Shown piece by piece: positions 50,713 through 58,012 of a DNA stretch of 64,000 bases (its first letter is position 1; the number at the start of each line of letters is the position of its first letter). Made by a program: the position numbers and the translations under genes. The notes under the pieces were generated by a model. The model did no database searches and was not told where the DNA came from. It was given only the letters and a program-made list of their open reading frames with translations. This stretch comes from Actinomycetes bacterium (GTDB taxonomy: Bacteria > Actinomycetota > Acidimicrobiia > Acidimicrobiales > RAAP-2). The DNA lies in the NCBI GenBank assembly GCA_021791145.1, contig JAJYXE010000017.1, forward strand, positions 37,870 through 101,869. Reading direction: 5' to 3'.

Positions 50713-52352
50713 GGGTGCGACTGTAACGCTGGTCTCCCCGTCCACCTGCGCAACCAGCGGGGAACGGGTCGCCACGTCGTGCGGTCCGGCACGGCAAGGC
50801 GCGTGCGGTCGCCGGATCGACCCCGTGCAACGAGGTCGGGGTCGGTGAACCACGAACGCAGTCGCAGGCGTACCGGCGGAAGAGCGCCGTAGAGGAGGAC
50901 CGCATCACCCTTCGGGAGCCGCCGCAGGGTGTCGGGCGGCAGGAGCCGGCGGACCTGCGGGGAGGTCGTGACGGTCCGCTCACCTCTCGCCCCGTGGGTG
51001 ACCGAGGGGGTCTCGAGCAGTTGATCGCCGGCGAGGTGGCTCGCGAAGTCCAGGGTCCCCGGGTCGGCGATCCCCGGCAGGAACAGCTTCGCCCGGTGGT
51101 TGTTCACGACCGTGGCGGCCCGCTCGCCGTAGCGGGCCCGTACCTGGGCGAGGTCCTGCCAGACCGTGACGAGCTGCACTCCATGACCGGCGCAGGTCGC
51201 AGCGAGGCCATCGAGCTCCTTCAGCGGTGCGATGTTCGCCGCTTCGTCGAGCACGACGAGCATCGGCGGGTCGAGCGGCCGGCCCGTCCGGGAGGCCGCG
51301 GCGAACGCCGCATGGACCACCTGGGAGACCAGTGCGCAGAACACAGCACGCAGGCGTTGCTGATCGTGGGCGGGAGCGCACATGTACAGCGTGTGAGGGC
51401 CGCGCGGAAGCTCCGCGGGGTCGATCTCTCCGCCGATCTCTGGGCCGATCTCTCCGCCGACGGGCACCCCGTACGGTGGGGTGTGCTGGTCGGGCCAGCC
51501 CTCCCAGCGGCTCTGCGGCTCGGCGAAAGGTTCGAGGACGGTCTCGGCCGTCGTGTACACCGCCGATCGCTGCCGCTCGTCGCGGAGCCACGTGGCCCTC
51601 GCTGCCTGGAGCGCGTCGGGCACCCCGGACGCCTGGAGGATGTCGAGCACCTCCTCGGTCTCCTGGGTGTCCACCCATCGCACGACGTCGTGCATCGTGC
51701 GACCGTCGACAGCCGCCGCGAAGAGCAGCGGGGCCAGCAGCTTCGCTGCGGTCGCGTACCAGAATTCCCCGTCTGCGCTGGTCCCGTCGCCCCGTGCCAC
51801 GTCGGTGAGGTCGGAAGCGACCCGGCGCGCCCGTGCCCACGTCCGCGCGGCGGACACCGGGGACCAGGGGCTGCGCGGAAGGCCGGTCGTCCCCGCGGGG
51901 TCGAAGCACCACACGGTCCCGAGTCGACGTCGCCACTCGAGGGTGTCGCGGACGAGATCCGTCTTCACGCTCGCGGCAAGGACCGGACCCTCCCATCGGA
52001 GGATCGCTGGGATCGCAAGGGAGGTCGTCTTCCCGCTCTGGGTCGGCCCGATGACCGCGACCGACTGCGCGGGTTCCGCCGCGAGGACCTGGTGACGCAA
52101 GACTCGGCCCACCTCCTCGCCGAGCACCAGCCGGCCACGTGTTGCACCAGAGGAACGCAGCGACCGCAGGTCGGCGGGACGCGCCCAGCGCGCGCCTTCG
52201 GGAAGGCTGCGTGCCCGCCGTGGCCCGCTCACCGGCGGGCGCCGGGCGGCTGGCGCCTTCGGCGCCGCCCTTCGGTGCCCCAAACCACCCGACGCCAGCA
52301 CCGCGCCGACAGCGCCGGCGGCGAGCAGCACGCTCAGATGGCCGAGGCTCAT
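50709..52352 (-). CDS. TraG/VirD4-like type IV coupling ATPase
   Basis: The 547-aa protein has a short N-terminal membrane helix (LSVLLAAGAVGAVLASGGLG), Walker A GPTQSGKTTSLAIP, Walker B MLVVLDEAANIAPL and VVNNHRAKLFLPGIADP. Coupling proteins are hexameric ATPases that deliver DNA or protein to a type IV channel. It is of the short actinobacterial type. The ATG overlaps the VirB4-like stop (ATGA) and the stop overlaps ppgK. An Ile-Gly-Gly-Glu stretch (GGEIGPEIGGEID) is a minor duplication. No relaxase is seen nearby. Confidence 0.87.
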   Translation of the reverse strand: MSLGHLSVLLAAGAVGAVLASGGLGHRRAAPKAPAARRPPVSGPRRARSLPEGARWARPADLRSLRSSGATRGRLVLGEEVGRVLRHQVLAAEPAQSVAVIGPTQSGKTTSLAIPAILRWEGPVLAASVKTDLVRDTLEWRRRLGTVWCFDPAGTTGLPRSPWSPVSAARTWARARRVASDLTDVARGDGTSADGEFWYATAAKLLAPLLFAAAVDGRTMHDVVRWVDTQETEEVLDILQASGVPDALQAARATWLRDERQRSAVYTTAETVLEPFAEPQSRWEGWPDQHTPPYGVPVGGEIGPEIGGEIDPAELPRGPHTLYMCAPAHDQQRLRAVFCALVSQVVHAAFAAASRTGRPLDPPMLVVLDEAANIAPLKELDGLAATCAGHGVQLVTVWQDLAQVRARYGERAATVVNNHRAKLFLPGIADPGTLDFASHLAGDQLLETPSVTHGARGERTVTTSPQVRRLLPPDTLRRLPKGDAVLLYGALPPVRLRLRSWFTDPDLVARGRSGDRTRLAVPDRTTWRPVPRWLRRWTGRPALQSHP

Positions 52353-53782
52353 ACCGGCACCGCTGGCCGAGGTGTCGGTCGGTCGAGCGCTCGGGGCCAC
52401 CCGGGCTGCCCGCCTGGCGCAGGCGCGGGAGGCCTGGCCCGCATCGCCGCATCCGTGTCCACGATCTCCCGTTCCCCTGGGGCGACCACGTGCTGGACCA
52501 GAAACGAGCGGCGCCCGACCTTCCACAGCGCGACGCCGCGCCGCAGCTGCGGCACGATGTCCGCTTCGGTGTCCGACAGCGACAGGAGGTCGCGCGCAGC
52601 CACCACCTCCCCGGGTGCCTGGCCGTAGACAACCCTCGTCTCGGAGTCCGCCAGGAGCCCGCTCGCGAGCCCGACCTGCTCAGACCCGACCGCCCCGACC
52701 GTCTGGAGGTCAGACACGCGGTGCAGCACCGCCACGTTGGCCACCCCGTACGCTCGCGACAGCTTCCAGGACGCCTGGAGCCAGCGCGCGACGCCGAGGT
52801 TGGCCAGCACGGCCCACGCCTCGTCGACGACCACGAACACGTGCGCTGCTCCCGCCGACGCCTGTCGGGCGAGAGTCGCTTGGAGCCACGCCGTTGCGCA
52901 CGCCATGAGGACGCCCAGTGCAGGCGAGTTGTACAGCGCGGAGAGGTCGAGCGCGACGAGGGGGCCGCTGAGATCGAGACCGGGGGTCGTCGGCCCGTCG
53001 AACATGCCGCGCAGGTCGCCATGGACCAGGCGGCGCAGTTCGAGCGCGACGTCGCGACCGTCTTCGAGGAGCATCGCACGGTCCGTACGCACGCTCGCCG
53101 CGGACTCCCGGCTCGGCTCGAGGAGCGCATCGACGACCTGCGGGAGAGTCGGCACCCCGCGAGAGCAGGATGCCGCGTCGAGCGCGAGATCCGTCGCGGT
53201 GCGCTCCCGAGGGTGGAGCGGCCGTCCCAGGCACGCGGACGCGAGCGATGCGAGGACCTCGGCCTGCCGTCGGCCGGCATGCTGGCCCTGCGGGTGCGCC
53301 GCGAGGTCGCCGCTCGCGACGCCGTGACCGCCGCGTCCTTCGGCCACGGAGTCCGCGAGATCCGCGAGCTCGATGTCTTCTCTCGTCGGGCCTGGGTCGA
53401 GCGGGTTGAGCCGAACCGTCCCGCCAGGCCGCAGCGCGACCGGCTGGACCCCCCACGCCGCCGCCAGGGAGCGGTACTCGCCCTTGGGGTCCACCACCCA
53501 CGCCCGACGGCCGAACACTGCTTGACGCCACAGGTACGTCTTCACGAACGCGCTCTTGCCGCGACCGATCTGTCCGAAGACGATCATGTTGGGGTTCGAG
53601 AGGATCCCGGCCGCATAGAGCTCGAAGGGGTCGTGCACGAAGGACCCGCCGAGGAGGTCGTGCCCGACGAGGACACCTCGGTGCCCCAGGCCGGCCTCGG
53701 TGAGGAGCGGATAGGCCGCACCAAGGTGGCGGGTCGTCACCTGGTGGGCAGGGACGCGCGGGCCCGTGCGAGGGTTCAGCAT
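52349..53782 (-). CDS. VirB4/HerA-like type IV secretion ATPase
   Basis: The 477-aa protein has GQIGRGKSAFVKTYLWRQ as Walker A, VVDPKGEYRSLA, and VFVVVDEAWAVLA as Walker B, followed by SRAYGVANVAVLHRVSDL. This is the actinobacterial VirB4 family that works with SCO6880-like and TrbL-like partners. The N-terminal VirB4 domain is absent, as expected when SCO6880 supplies it. The start is ATG at 53782 with GGGGAC upstream. The SCO6880-like partner is 4.2 kb upstream, separated by toxin-antitoxin and hypothetical genes. A 49-bp stretch (53327-53375) is 45/49 identical to a relic at 55706-55754. Confidence 0.87.
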   Translation of the reverse strand: MLNPRTGPRVPAHQVTTRHLGAAYPLLTEAGLGHRGVLVGHDLLGGSFVHDPFELYAAGILSNPNMIVFGQIGRGKSAFVKTYLWRQAVFGRRAWVVDPKGEYRSLAAAWGVQPVALRPGGTVRLNPLDPGPTREDIELADLADSVAEGRGGHGVASGDLAAHPQGQHAGRRQAEVLASLASACLGRPLHPRERTATDLALDAASCSRGVPTLPQVVDALLEPSRESAASVRTDRAMLLEDGRDVALELRRLVHGDLRGMFDGPTTPGLDLSGPLVALDLSALYNSPALGVLMACATAWLQATLARQASAGAAHVFVVVDEAWAVLANLGVARWLQASWKLSRAYGVANVAVLHRVSDLQTVGAVGSEQVGLASGLLADSETRVVYGQAPGEVVAARDLLSLSDTEADIVPQLRRGVALWKVGRRSFLVQHVVAPGEREIVDTDAAMRARPPAPAPGGQPGWPRALDRPTPRPAVPV

Positions 53783-54118
53783 CGTCCCCTGTCTCGCTCC
53801 GGTGAAGAGACGGTGCCGATGCGGCTGCGGTCTCGGTCCACGTGACGGAACGGTCGCCCGACGCGGGCTGCCTGACACCCGCCGTGGTCGAGCGTCGCAA
53901 CGGTACGCGCGACAGTGGGCAGCTGCGATCGCCAATGAACAACTCCGCATCGCAGTGGGCATGCGGCTTCGACATCTCCGCGTGGGGTGGAGCGAGCGCC
54001 GAGAGCGCAGATCCTTGCGACCGCCGCCCGAGTAACGGCACCTCGGAGGCAGGGGGTCGGCGCCGTAGTGGGGCGGAAACGTCCGAGCGGTAAGAGGCAG
54101 TCGCGAGGTGCGTACCGA
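53783..54118. other. 336-bp region upstream of the VirB4-like gene, no gene seen
   Basis: Open frames here are Arg/Ser-rich with no start signals or motifs. It holds the start region of the VirB4-like gene and the convergent or adjacent end of the PIN-toxin gene. No clear promoter was found. Confidence 0.45.
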
Positions 54119-54499
54119 TTACGGCCGATCTACTTCGAGATGACGATGCACCGCAGCGGCGAGCACGTGGAGGTCGTCTGGTTCCGAGCTGACGACGACG
54201 TCGTTGCGGCGAAGGGCTCCTTCAACGACCGTGGCGTCGACGACATCGGCGCGTGCGGCGTTGGCAAGGAGTTCACCCACGCGCCGCGCCTGATCGTCGT
54301 CCAGTTCTTCGACATTGCAGCTGCCGAGGAAGCGCGACAGGCGCGCCTGGCGGCGGCTGCCGCGCCACCCTTGGGCCACGACAGGCGCCGGGTCGGTGGG
54401 CACCTGGCGTAGCTCGAGCAGGGCTCGATGGCGGGCCCACATCCTGCGCTCGCCGCGCTCTGCTGCCACGAGTGCCCCGGCGTCGTAGGTCACGCCCAC
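54119..54499 (-). CDS. PIN-domain toxin (VapC-like)
   Basis: This 126-aa protein has the acidic PIN pattern: VTYDAGALVAAERG near the N-terminus, ADVVDATVVEGALRR in the middle and VVVSSEPDDLHVLA near the C-terminus. VapC toxins are RNases that cut tRNA or rRNA. GTG at 54499 is chosen; GTG at 54493 is possible. It lies 17 nt downstream of a ribbon-helix-helix antitoxin gene, a standard vapBC order. This is one of two toxin-antitoxin modules inside the secretion cluster. Confidence 0.75.
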   Translation of the reverse strand: MGVTYDAGALVAAERGERRMWARHRALLELRQVPTDPAPVVAQGWRGSRRQARLSRFLGSCNVEELDDDQARRVGELLANAARADVVDATVVEGALRRNDVVVSSEPDDLHVLAAAVHRHLEVDRP

Positions 54500-54516
54500 T
54501 ACGCGGTTCTGCGCGA

Positions 54517-54774
54517 CTAGGTCCCGCTTCGCCGGCCGCGGGCAACAGCGTCTCGAGCCCACGCCTCAGCCTCGGCGATCTCGTCTTCGCTGAATGCTCC
54601 CTCGTCTCGCTCATACGCGGCAACGGCGGCCAGGCCTGCACACAAGGTGAGCTCCTTTCGCGCCGTGGTGGCCAGCCACCCGCTGTACGTCGTCCCAGCC
54701 GCCTTGGCCGCTTCCTCGATGGAGGCATCGAGATCCGGAGGGATGGAGATCGAACGCTTCTTCCGGACAGCCAC
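54517..54774 (-). CDS. Ribbon-helix-helix antitoxin (CopG/VapB-like)
   Basis: The 85-aa protein begins VAVRKKRSISIPPDLDASIEEAAKAAG, a typical RHH strand-helix-helix start (KRSISIPPDL), followed by an acidic C-terminus that would wrap the toxin. The GTG at 54774 was chosen because the preceding residues do not fit the fold. TACCAC 7 nt upstream is a weak -10. It is paired with the PIN toxin gene downstream and would autoregulate the pair. Confidence 0.75.
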   Translation of the reverse strand: MAVRKKRSISIPPDLDASIEEAAKAAGTTYSGWLATTARKELTLCAGLAAVAAYERDEGAFSEDEIAEAEAWARDAVARGRRSGT

Positions 54775-54894
54775 GTCAGATGTGGTAGCACAGGCGTAGG
54801 ACAACGTGCCCCCGAACGCCCCGACCGTGCCTGAGAGCCGACCCATTTCGTCATCCCGCCCGACCTGGCGACGTATCCCCGATCGCCGGGTGGG

Positions 54895-55302
54895 CTAGAC
54901 GGCCACGACCGTGACGACGTCCTCAAGTCCACCGAAGTCAGCGCCGTTGCGCGTGTAGAGCGGCAAGTCGGCCGCGGCGGCAGTCGCGGCGATCAACAGA
55001 TCGACCGCTCGTCCGCCCCGCGCTTTTCGACCCGTCGACGCCACTGCTGAGTAGACGCGTCCGTATGCGCGCGCTGCGGCCGTGTCGAACGGGATCGCAT
55101 CGAACGTCGCCTCGGTCCGCTGCAGGCGATCCTGTCGAACCCCGCGCTCCTTGGCATCAGACGCGACATGGGGTCCTGCCGCCAGCTCGGCAAGAGTCAA
55201 CGCGCTGATGGCCAGCTCGATCGGCAGTCCTTCTGGATCGAGCCGTTCGAGGTCGAGCACCACCGAGGTGTCGATGAGTCCGCGCGCCGGGCGCTCAGCC
55301 AC
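54895..55302 (-). CDS. PIN-domain toxin (VapC family)
   Basis: The 135-aa protein carries the PIN residues GLIDTSVVLDLERL (Asp), LAELAAG (Glu), GRAVDLLIAATAAAADLPLYTRNGADFGGL (Asp pair and C-terminal Asp), all in expected order. It is probably a sequence-specific RNase. GTG at 55302 overlaps the antitoxin stop by 8 nt; an ATG at 55335 would add 11 residues. It is preceded by a Phd/YefM-type antitoxin, so this pair differs from the RHH-PIN module 120 bp away. Confidence 0.86.
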   Translation of the reverse strand: MAERPARGLIDTSVVLDLERLDPEGLPIELAISALTLAELAAGPHVASDAKERGVRQDRLQRTEATFDAIPFDTAAARAYGRVYSAVASTGRKARGGRAVDLLIAATAAAADLPLYTRNGADFGGLEDVVTVVAV

Positions 55303-55546
55303 GGGGTTCGGCGTCTTGCGAAGCGACTGCGTCAAGATCCCTTCGGAGAAGCTTGTAGTCGACCTGGGGAGCCCCCCGGAACATGGCCATCGCGGCCTCC
55401 GTGCGGACGAACCGACGTCTGCGCAATGGCGTCAGCTCTCCGACCGGCGTGCCGTTGCGCATGACGACGTACGTCTCACCCTCGTCGAGTCCGCGCATGA
55501 TCTCTCCGCTGTCGTTGCGAAGCTGGCGCTGATTGATCTCCTTCAT
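55295..55546 (-). CDS. Phd/YefM-type antitoxin
   Basis: The 83-aa protein has the Phd fold signature MKEINQRQLRNDSGEIMRGL and GETYVVMRNGTPVGELTPL. The C-terminal part (RRDLDAVASQDAEPRG) would bind the VapC toxin. ATG at 55546 is 7 nt from a TACGAT -10 that lies in a perfect operator palindrome; an ATG at 55555 is too close to that box. Autorepression by binding this palindrome is likely. Confidence 0.86.
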   Translation of the reverse strand: MKEINQRQLRNDSGEIMRGLDEGETYVVMRNGTPVGELTPLRRRRFVRTEAAMAMFRGAPQVDYKLLRRDLDAVASQDAEPRG

Positions 55547-55553
55547 TCGACCC

Positions 55554-55574
55554 ATCGTAGCACTCGGTGCTACG
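55554..55574 (-). promoter_or_regulatory. Promoter/operator of the phd-vapC module
   Basis: CGTAGCAC-TCG-GTGCTACG is a perfect 8-bp-arm palindrome at 55556-55574. The -10 TACGAT (55554-55559, minus strand) overlaps its edge and is 7 nt from the antitoxin ATG. Binding of the toxin-antitoxin complex here would block transcription. Confidence 0.7.
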
Positions 55575-56005
55575 CATTCGAGTGCCTGACGGCACTCTGA
55601 CGGTCAGCGCATGCGAGCCGCCTGATGCTTGCCGTGGACGTCAGCAGGTGGGCTGCAAGGTGCGATCGCCGGCCCAGGCCTTGCCTAGGCCTTGACCGCA
55701 CGGGTCATCGAGCTCGCGGAACTTGCGGACTCCGTGGCCGAAGGACACAGCGGTTGCGGACACGACCCGGCGGTCCGTGAACCTCCGGTGGCAGGAGATG
55801 GTCGCCGACGCCTCCGCAAGCGGTGCTCACTCCCCAGTCCGCATCTTCGCCTCTGGCGAAGGAACCGTGAGCAAGGTCGGATTCGGTCGGATTCGGCCGA
55901 GCTCACCTCCATCGGCTGAGCTCAGTGGAGGGGGTGGCAGCGACCGGTGCAAGCGGCGCGTCGTACCATGTCGTGAAGTGCAAAGGCCGTCGCCGTGGCA
56001 AGGAC
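55575..56005. other. 431-bp region without an intact gene
   Basis: Apart from the virB4 relic, this stretch has only short frames without motifs. It separates the phd-vapC module from a small hypothetical gene and may be remodelled mobile-element DNA. Confidence 0.5.
55706..55754 (+). pseudogene. Relic of a second virB4-like gene
   Basis: This 49-bp stretch is 45/49 identical to codons of the VirB4-like gene at 53327-53375, but lies on the opposite strand. Its forward frame reads IELAELADSVAEGHSG against IELADLADSVAEGRGG in the intact protein. The similarity fades on both sides. It therefore looks like a degraded fragment left by duplication or recombination of the secretion cluster. Confidence 0.65.
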
Positions 56006-56272
56006 ATGAACCCTCTCAGACCCGCTGACCGTCAGTCCCTGCTTGCCTGGTACGGAGCACGTGGGATGGTGAACGCAGAGGGCACGATCGAAGCCCACAG
56101 CGAGGAGGATCGCCAGTTCATCACCCGGGTCCACGCCATGTCCTCGGGACACCGGGCGATCCAGCGTGAGCTGATCGAGCACTACGGCGACGTGGGCGTG
56201 CGCGAGCTGGTAGCCGAACTGAACGCCGCGGATTCGGACCCTCCCGTGACGGCCACGGAACCAGCGCCATGA
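56006..56272 (+). CDS. Small hypothetical protein, 88 aa
   Basis: The protein is helical and charged (RPADRQSLLAWYGARGMVNAEGT, then RQFITRVHAMSSGHRAIQRELIEHYGDVGVRELVAEL). I do not recognise the family. ATG at 56006 has AAGGA 4 nt upstream; a GTG at 55925 would add a low-quality N-terminus. It lies in the cargo region of the secretion cluster and converges with the ATP-pyrophosphatase-type gene. Confidence 0.55.
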   Translation: MNPLRPADRQSLLAWYGARGMVNAEGTIEAHSEEDRQFITRVHAMSSGHRAIQRELIEHYGDVGVRELVAELNAADSDPPVTATEPAP

Positions 56273-56368
56273 CGACACCGGGCGGCCTTCGCAGGGGCCA
56301 GCGGATCCGTATGGGCGCTCAGTCCGATCGCCGCGCCTGCGAAGCGCCCGCACCGGCCTACTCGGATG

Positions 56369-57055
56369 TCAGCGTGCGAGGACGTCGCAGAAGACGAAAC
56401 CGTCTCGCTGCGTGACCTCTCCGATCGTCACGTCGATCGGAGCGGAGAACCCGGGGCCGTCCCAGACGAAGGTATGGAACTCGCCGTGCTCGCCGCACGG
56501 ATCGACCACGGAGGGAAGCGACGCCACGAACGCGCCGTCGTAGTCCCGTCCGACGAGCTCCCAGGGCATGCACCGGGGATCGACGCAGGTCACCACCGCA
56601 CGGATCCCTGCCTCGACGATCTCGCGGGCAACCTCGCCGCTGCGACGTCCCCAGAGCGGGAAGACCGGTGTGACCCCAATGTGGCGAAGGGACCGCTCTC
56701 GATAAGCACGCACGTCCTCGAGAAAGAGGTCGCCGAAGACGACCCGGGTGATGCCGTCGGCTGCGGCGACGCGCGTAGCCGCTCCCATCCGCTCCTCGTA
56801 GACCGCGTTGGGGCACGGGGCGGGGATCTCGACGACGTGCAGAGGAATGCCGAGGCGATCGGCCTGCGCCTCGAGCAACGACCTCCGCACGGCGTGCATC
56901 GCCACACGGTCTGCATGGGCGTTGACGGTCGTGAGGAGGCCCCGCACCTCGAGGGTCGGGTCCAGGCGCACCGTGTGCAGCGCCAGCGCGCTGTCCTTCC
57001 CACTGCTCCAGCTCATCCATGCGGGCTCCGGAGGGAGGGTGGCGCAAGACGTCAT
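56369..57055 (-). CDS. Dph6-like ATP pyrophosphatase (adenine nucleotide alpha hydrolase fold)
   Basis: The 228-aa protein has the PP-loop WSSGKDSALAL (residues 15-25) and the family C-terminal signature CGEHGEFHTFVWDGP. It also has VFGDLFLEDVRAYRE and CVDPRCMPWELVGRDY. Archaeal and eukaryotic relatives (Dph6) amidate diphthine, but bacteria lack diphthamide, so bacterial members have unknown substrates. TACGAT lies 8 nt upstream of the ATG at 57055, supporting a leaderless start; MSWSSG at 57016 is an alternative. It is within the cargo region. Confidence 0.85.
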   Translation of the reverse strand: MTSCATLPPEPAWMSWSSGKDSALALHTVRLDPTLEVRGLLTTVNAHADRVAMHAVRRSLLEAQADRLGIPLHVVEIPAPCPNAVYEERMGAATRVAAADGITRVVFGDLFLEDVRAYRERSLRHIGVTPVFPLWGRRSGEVAREIVEAGIRAVVTCVDPRCMPWELVGRDYDGAFVASLPSVVDPCGEHGEFHTFVWDGPGFSAPIDVTIGEVTQRDGFVFCDVLAR

Positions 57056-57063
57056 GCCCTTGG

Positions 57064-57069
57064 ATCGTA
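57064..57069 (-). promoter_or_regulatory. -10 element (TACGAT) of the Dph6-like gene
   Basis: TACGAT on the minus strand is 8 nt from the ATG at 57055. Confidence 0.45.
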
Positions 57070-57187
57070 CGTCGGGTGCCGTGCTAGGCCCCCCATGGGT
57101 GGCCGGCTCTCGGCGCTCGACTCGCGCACCGGACCCGTGCAGATCGGCGTACGGTGTCGACGACGCGTCGACGCGAGGAGGTGCGCC

Positions 57188-58003
57188 GTGTCAGACCCCG
57201 GTTCCGCCCCGGGCGGGAACCATCCGAGCCGCCGGGAACGCATGCTGGGCGGTCTCCGGCGCGACGCCGGCGTCGACGCGGGTGTCGGAGAGCGGGCAGC
57301 GGACGAGGTCGCTCGGGCGACGAGGGCCGAAGCGCTCGAAGTGGTCCCGACCCGTCTCGAAGGAAGCCGCGCGCTCGTCGGGCACGTGCTCGGGATGCAC
57401 CGCTCCCTTCCTGCCGGTCATCTGCACGGCCCGCGCGAGGTTCCAGTGCTGCTCTACCTCTTCGCCGACGGTCTCGCGATCCGCCCAACCGATGACGCAC
57501 CGATGTCGTCCGTGCCCGTCTTGGGACTGCACATGCTCCTGCCTCCGCTCGCCGTCGCGCGCTGGGTCTACAAGGCGGGACGGATCGAGCACGCCAACCT
57601 CGACCTCATGAAGGACGCGCAACGCTTCGCCGACTCCCTCGCGACGTGGACCATCGACGACTTCGCGGCAGCTGACGAGAAGCTCGACGTCCACCGCACC
57701 ACCGAGCTGTCCGGACCGATCCACGTCTACGAGCACCTGGGCTTTGCCCATGTGTGGGTTCCGCCCCACCTGGCTCCAAGTGACGCGGGTGCAGGCGTCG
57801 CCGCGGCTGAAGGGACCGCCGCGCGTGCAGGCGCTGCGGCCGCCGAGGAGAGCGCGAGCAAGGCGGCGCCCCGACTGAAGAGCGCGCTCCCGGCGTCGTC
57901 AGAGGCATTCGTGAAATTGTGGCAGCTCTTCGCGCTGGTGCAGTGGCCCGAGGGATTGCGAACGGACGTCCCGCACGCACCACCAACACCCTCGCACCCG
58001 TAG
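57188..58003 (+). CDS. Hypothetical protein, 271 aa
   Basis: The protein has a basic N-terminus, a helical middle (HVLGMHRSLPAGHLHGP, LLYLFADGLAIRPT) and a region GLHMLLPPLAVARWVYKAGRIEHANLDL without known motifs. An Ala/Glu-rich low-complexity segment follows near residue 205. An excellent AGGAGG sits 6 nt before the GTG at 57188, which strongly supports this start. A long open frame upstream is antisense to the Dph6-like gene. The family is not recognised. It ends 9 nt from the convergent SCO6880-like stop. Confidence 0.7.
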   Translation: MSDPGSAPGGNHPSRRERMLGGLRRDAGVDAGVGERAADEVARATRAEALEVVPTRLEGSRALVGHVLGMHRSLPAGHLHGPREVPVLLYLFADGLAIRPTDDAPMSSVPVLGLHMLLPPLAVARWVYKAGRIEHANLDLMKDAQRFADSLATWTIDDFAAADEKLDVHRTTELSGPIHVYEHLGFAHVWVPPHLAPSDAGAGVAAAEGTAARAGAAAAEESASKAAPRLKSALPASSEAFVKLWQLFALVQWPEGLRTDVPHAPPTPSHP

Positions 58004-58012
58004 CTGGGACGA

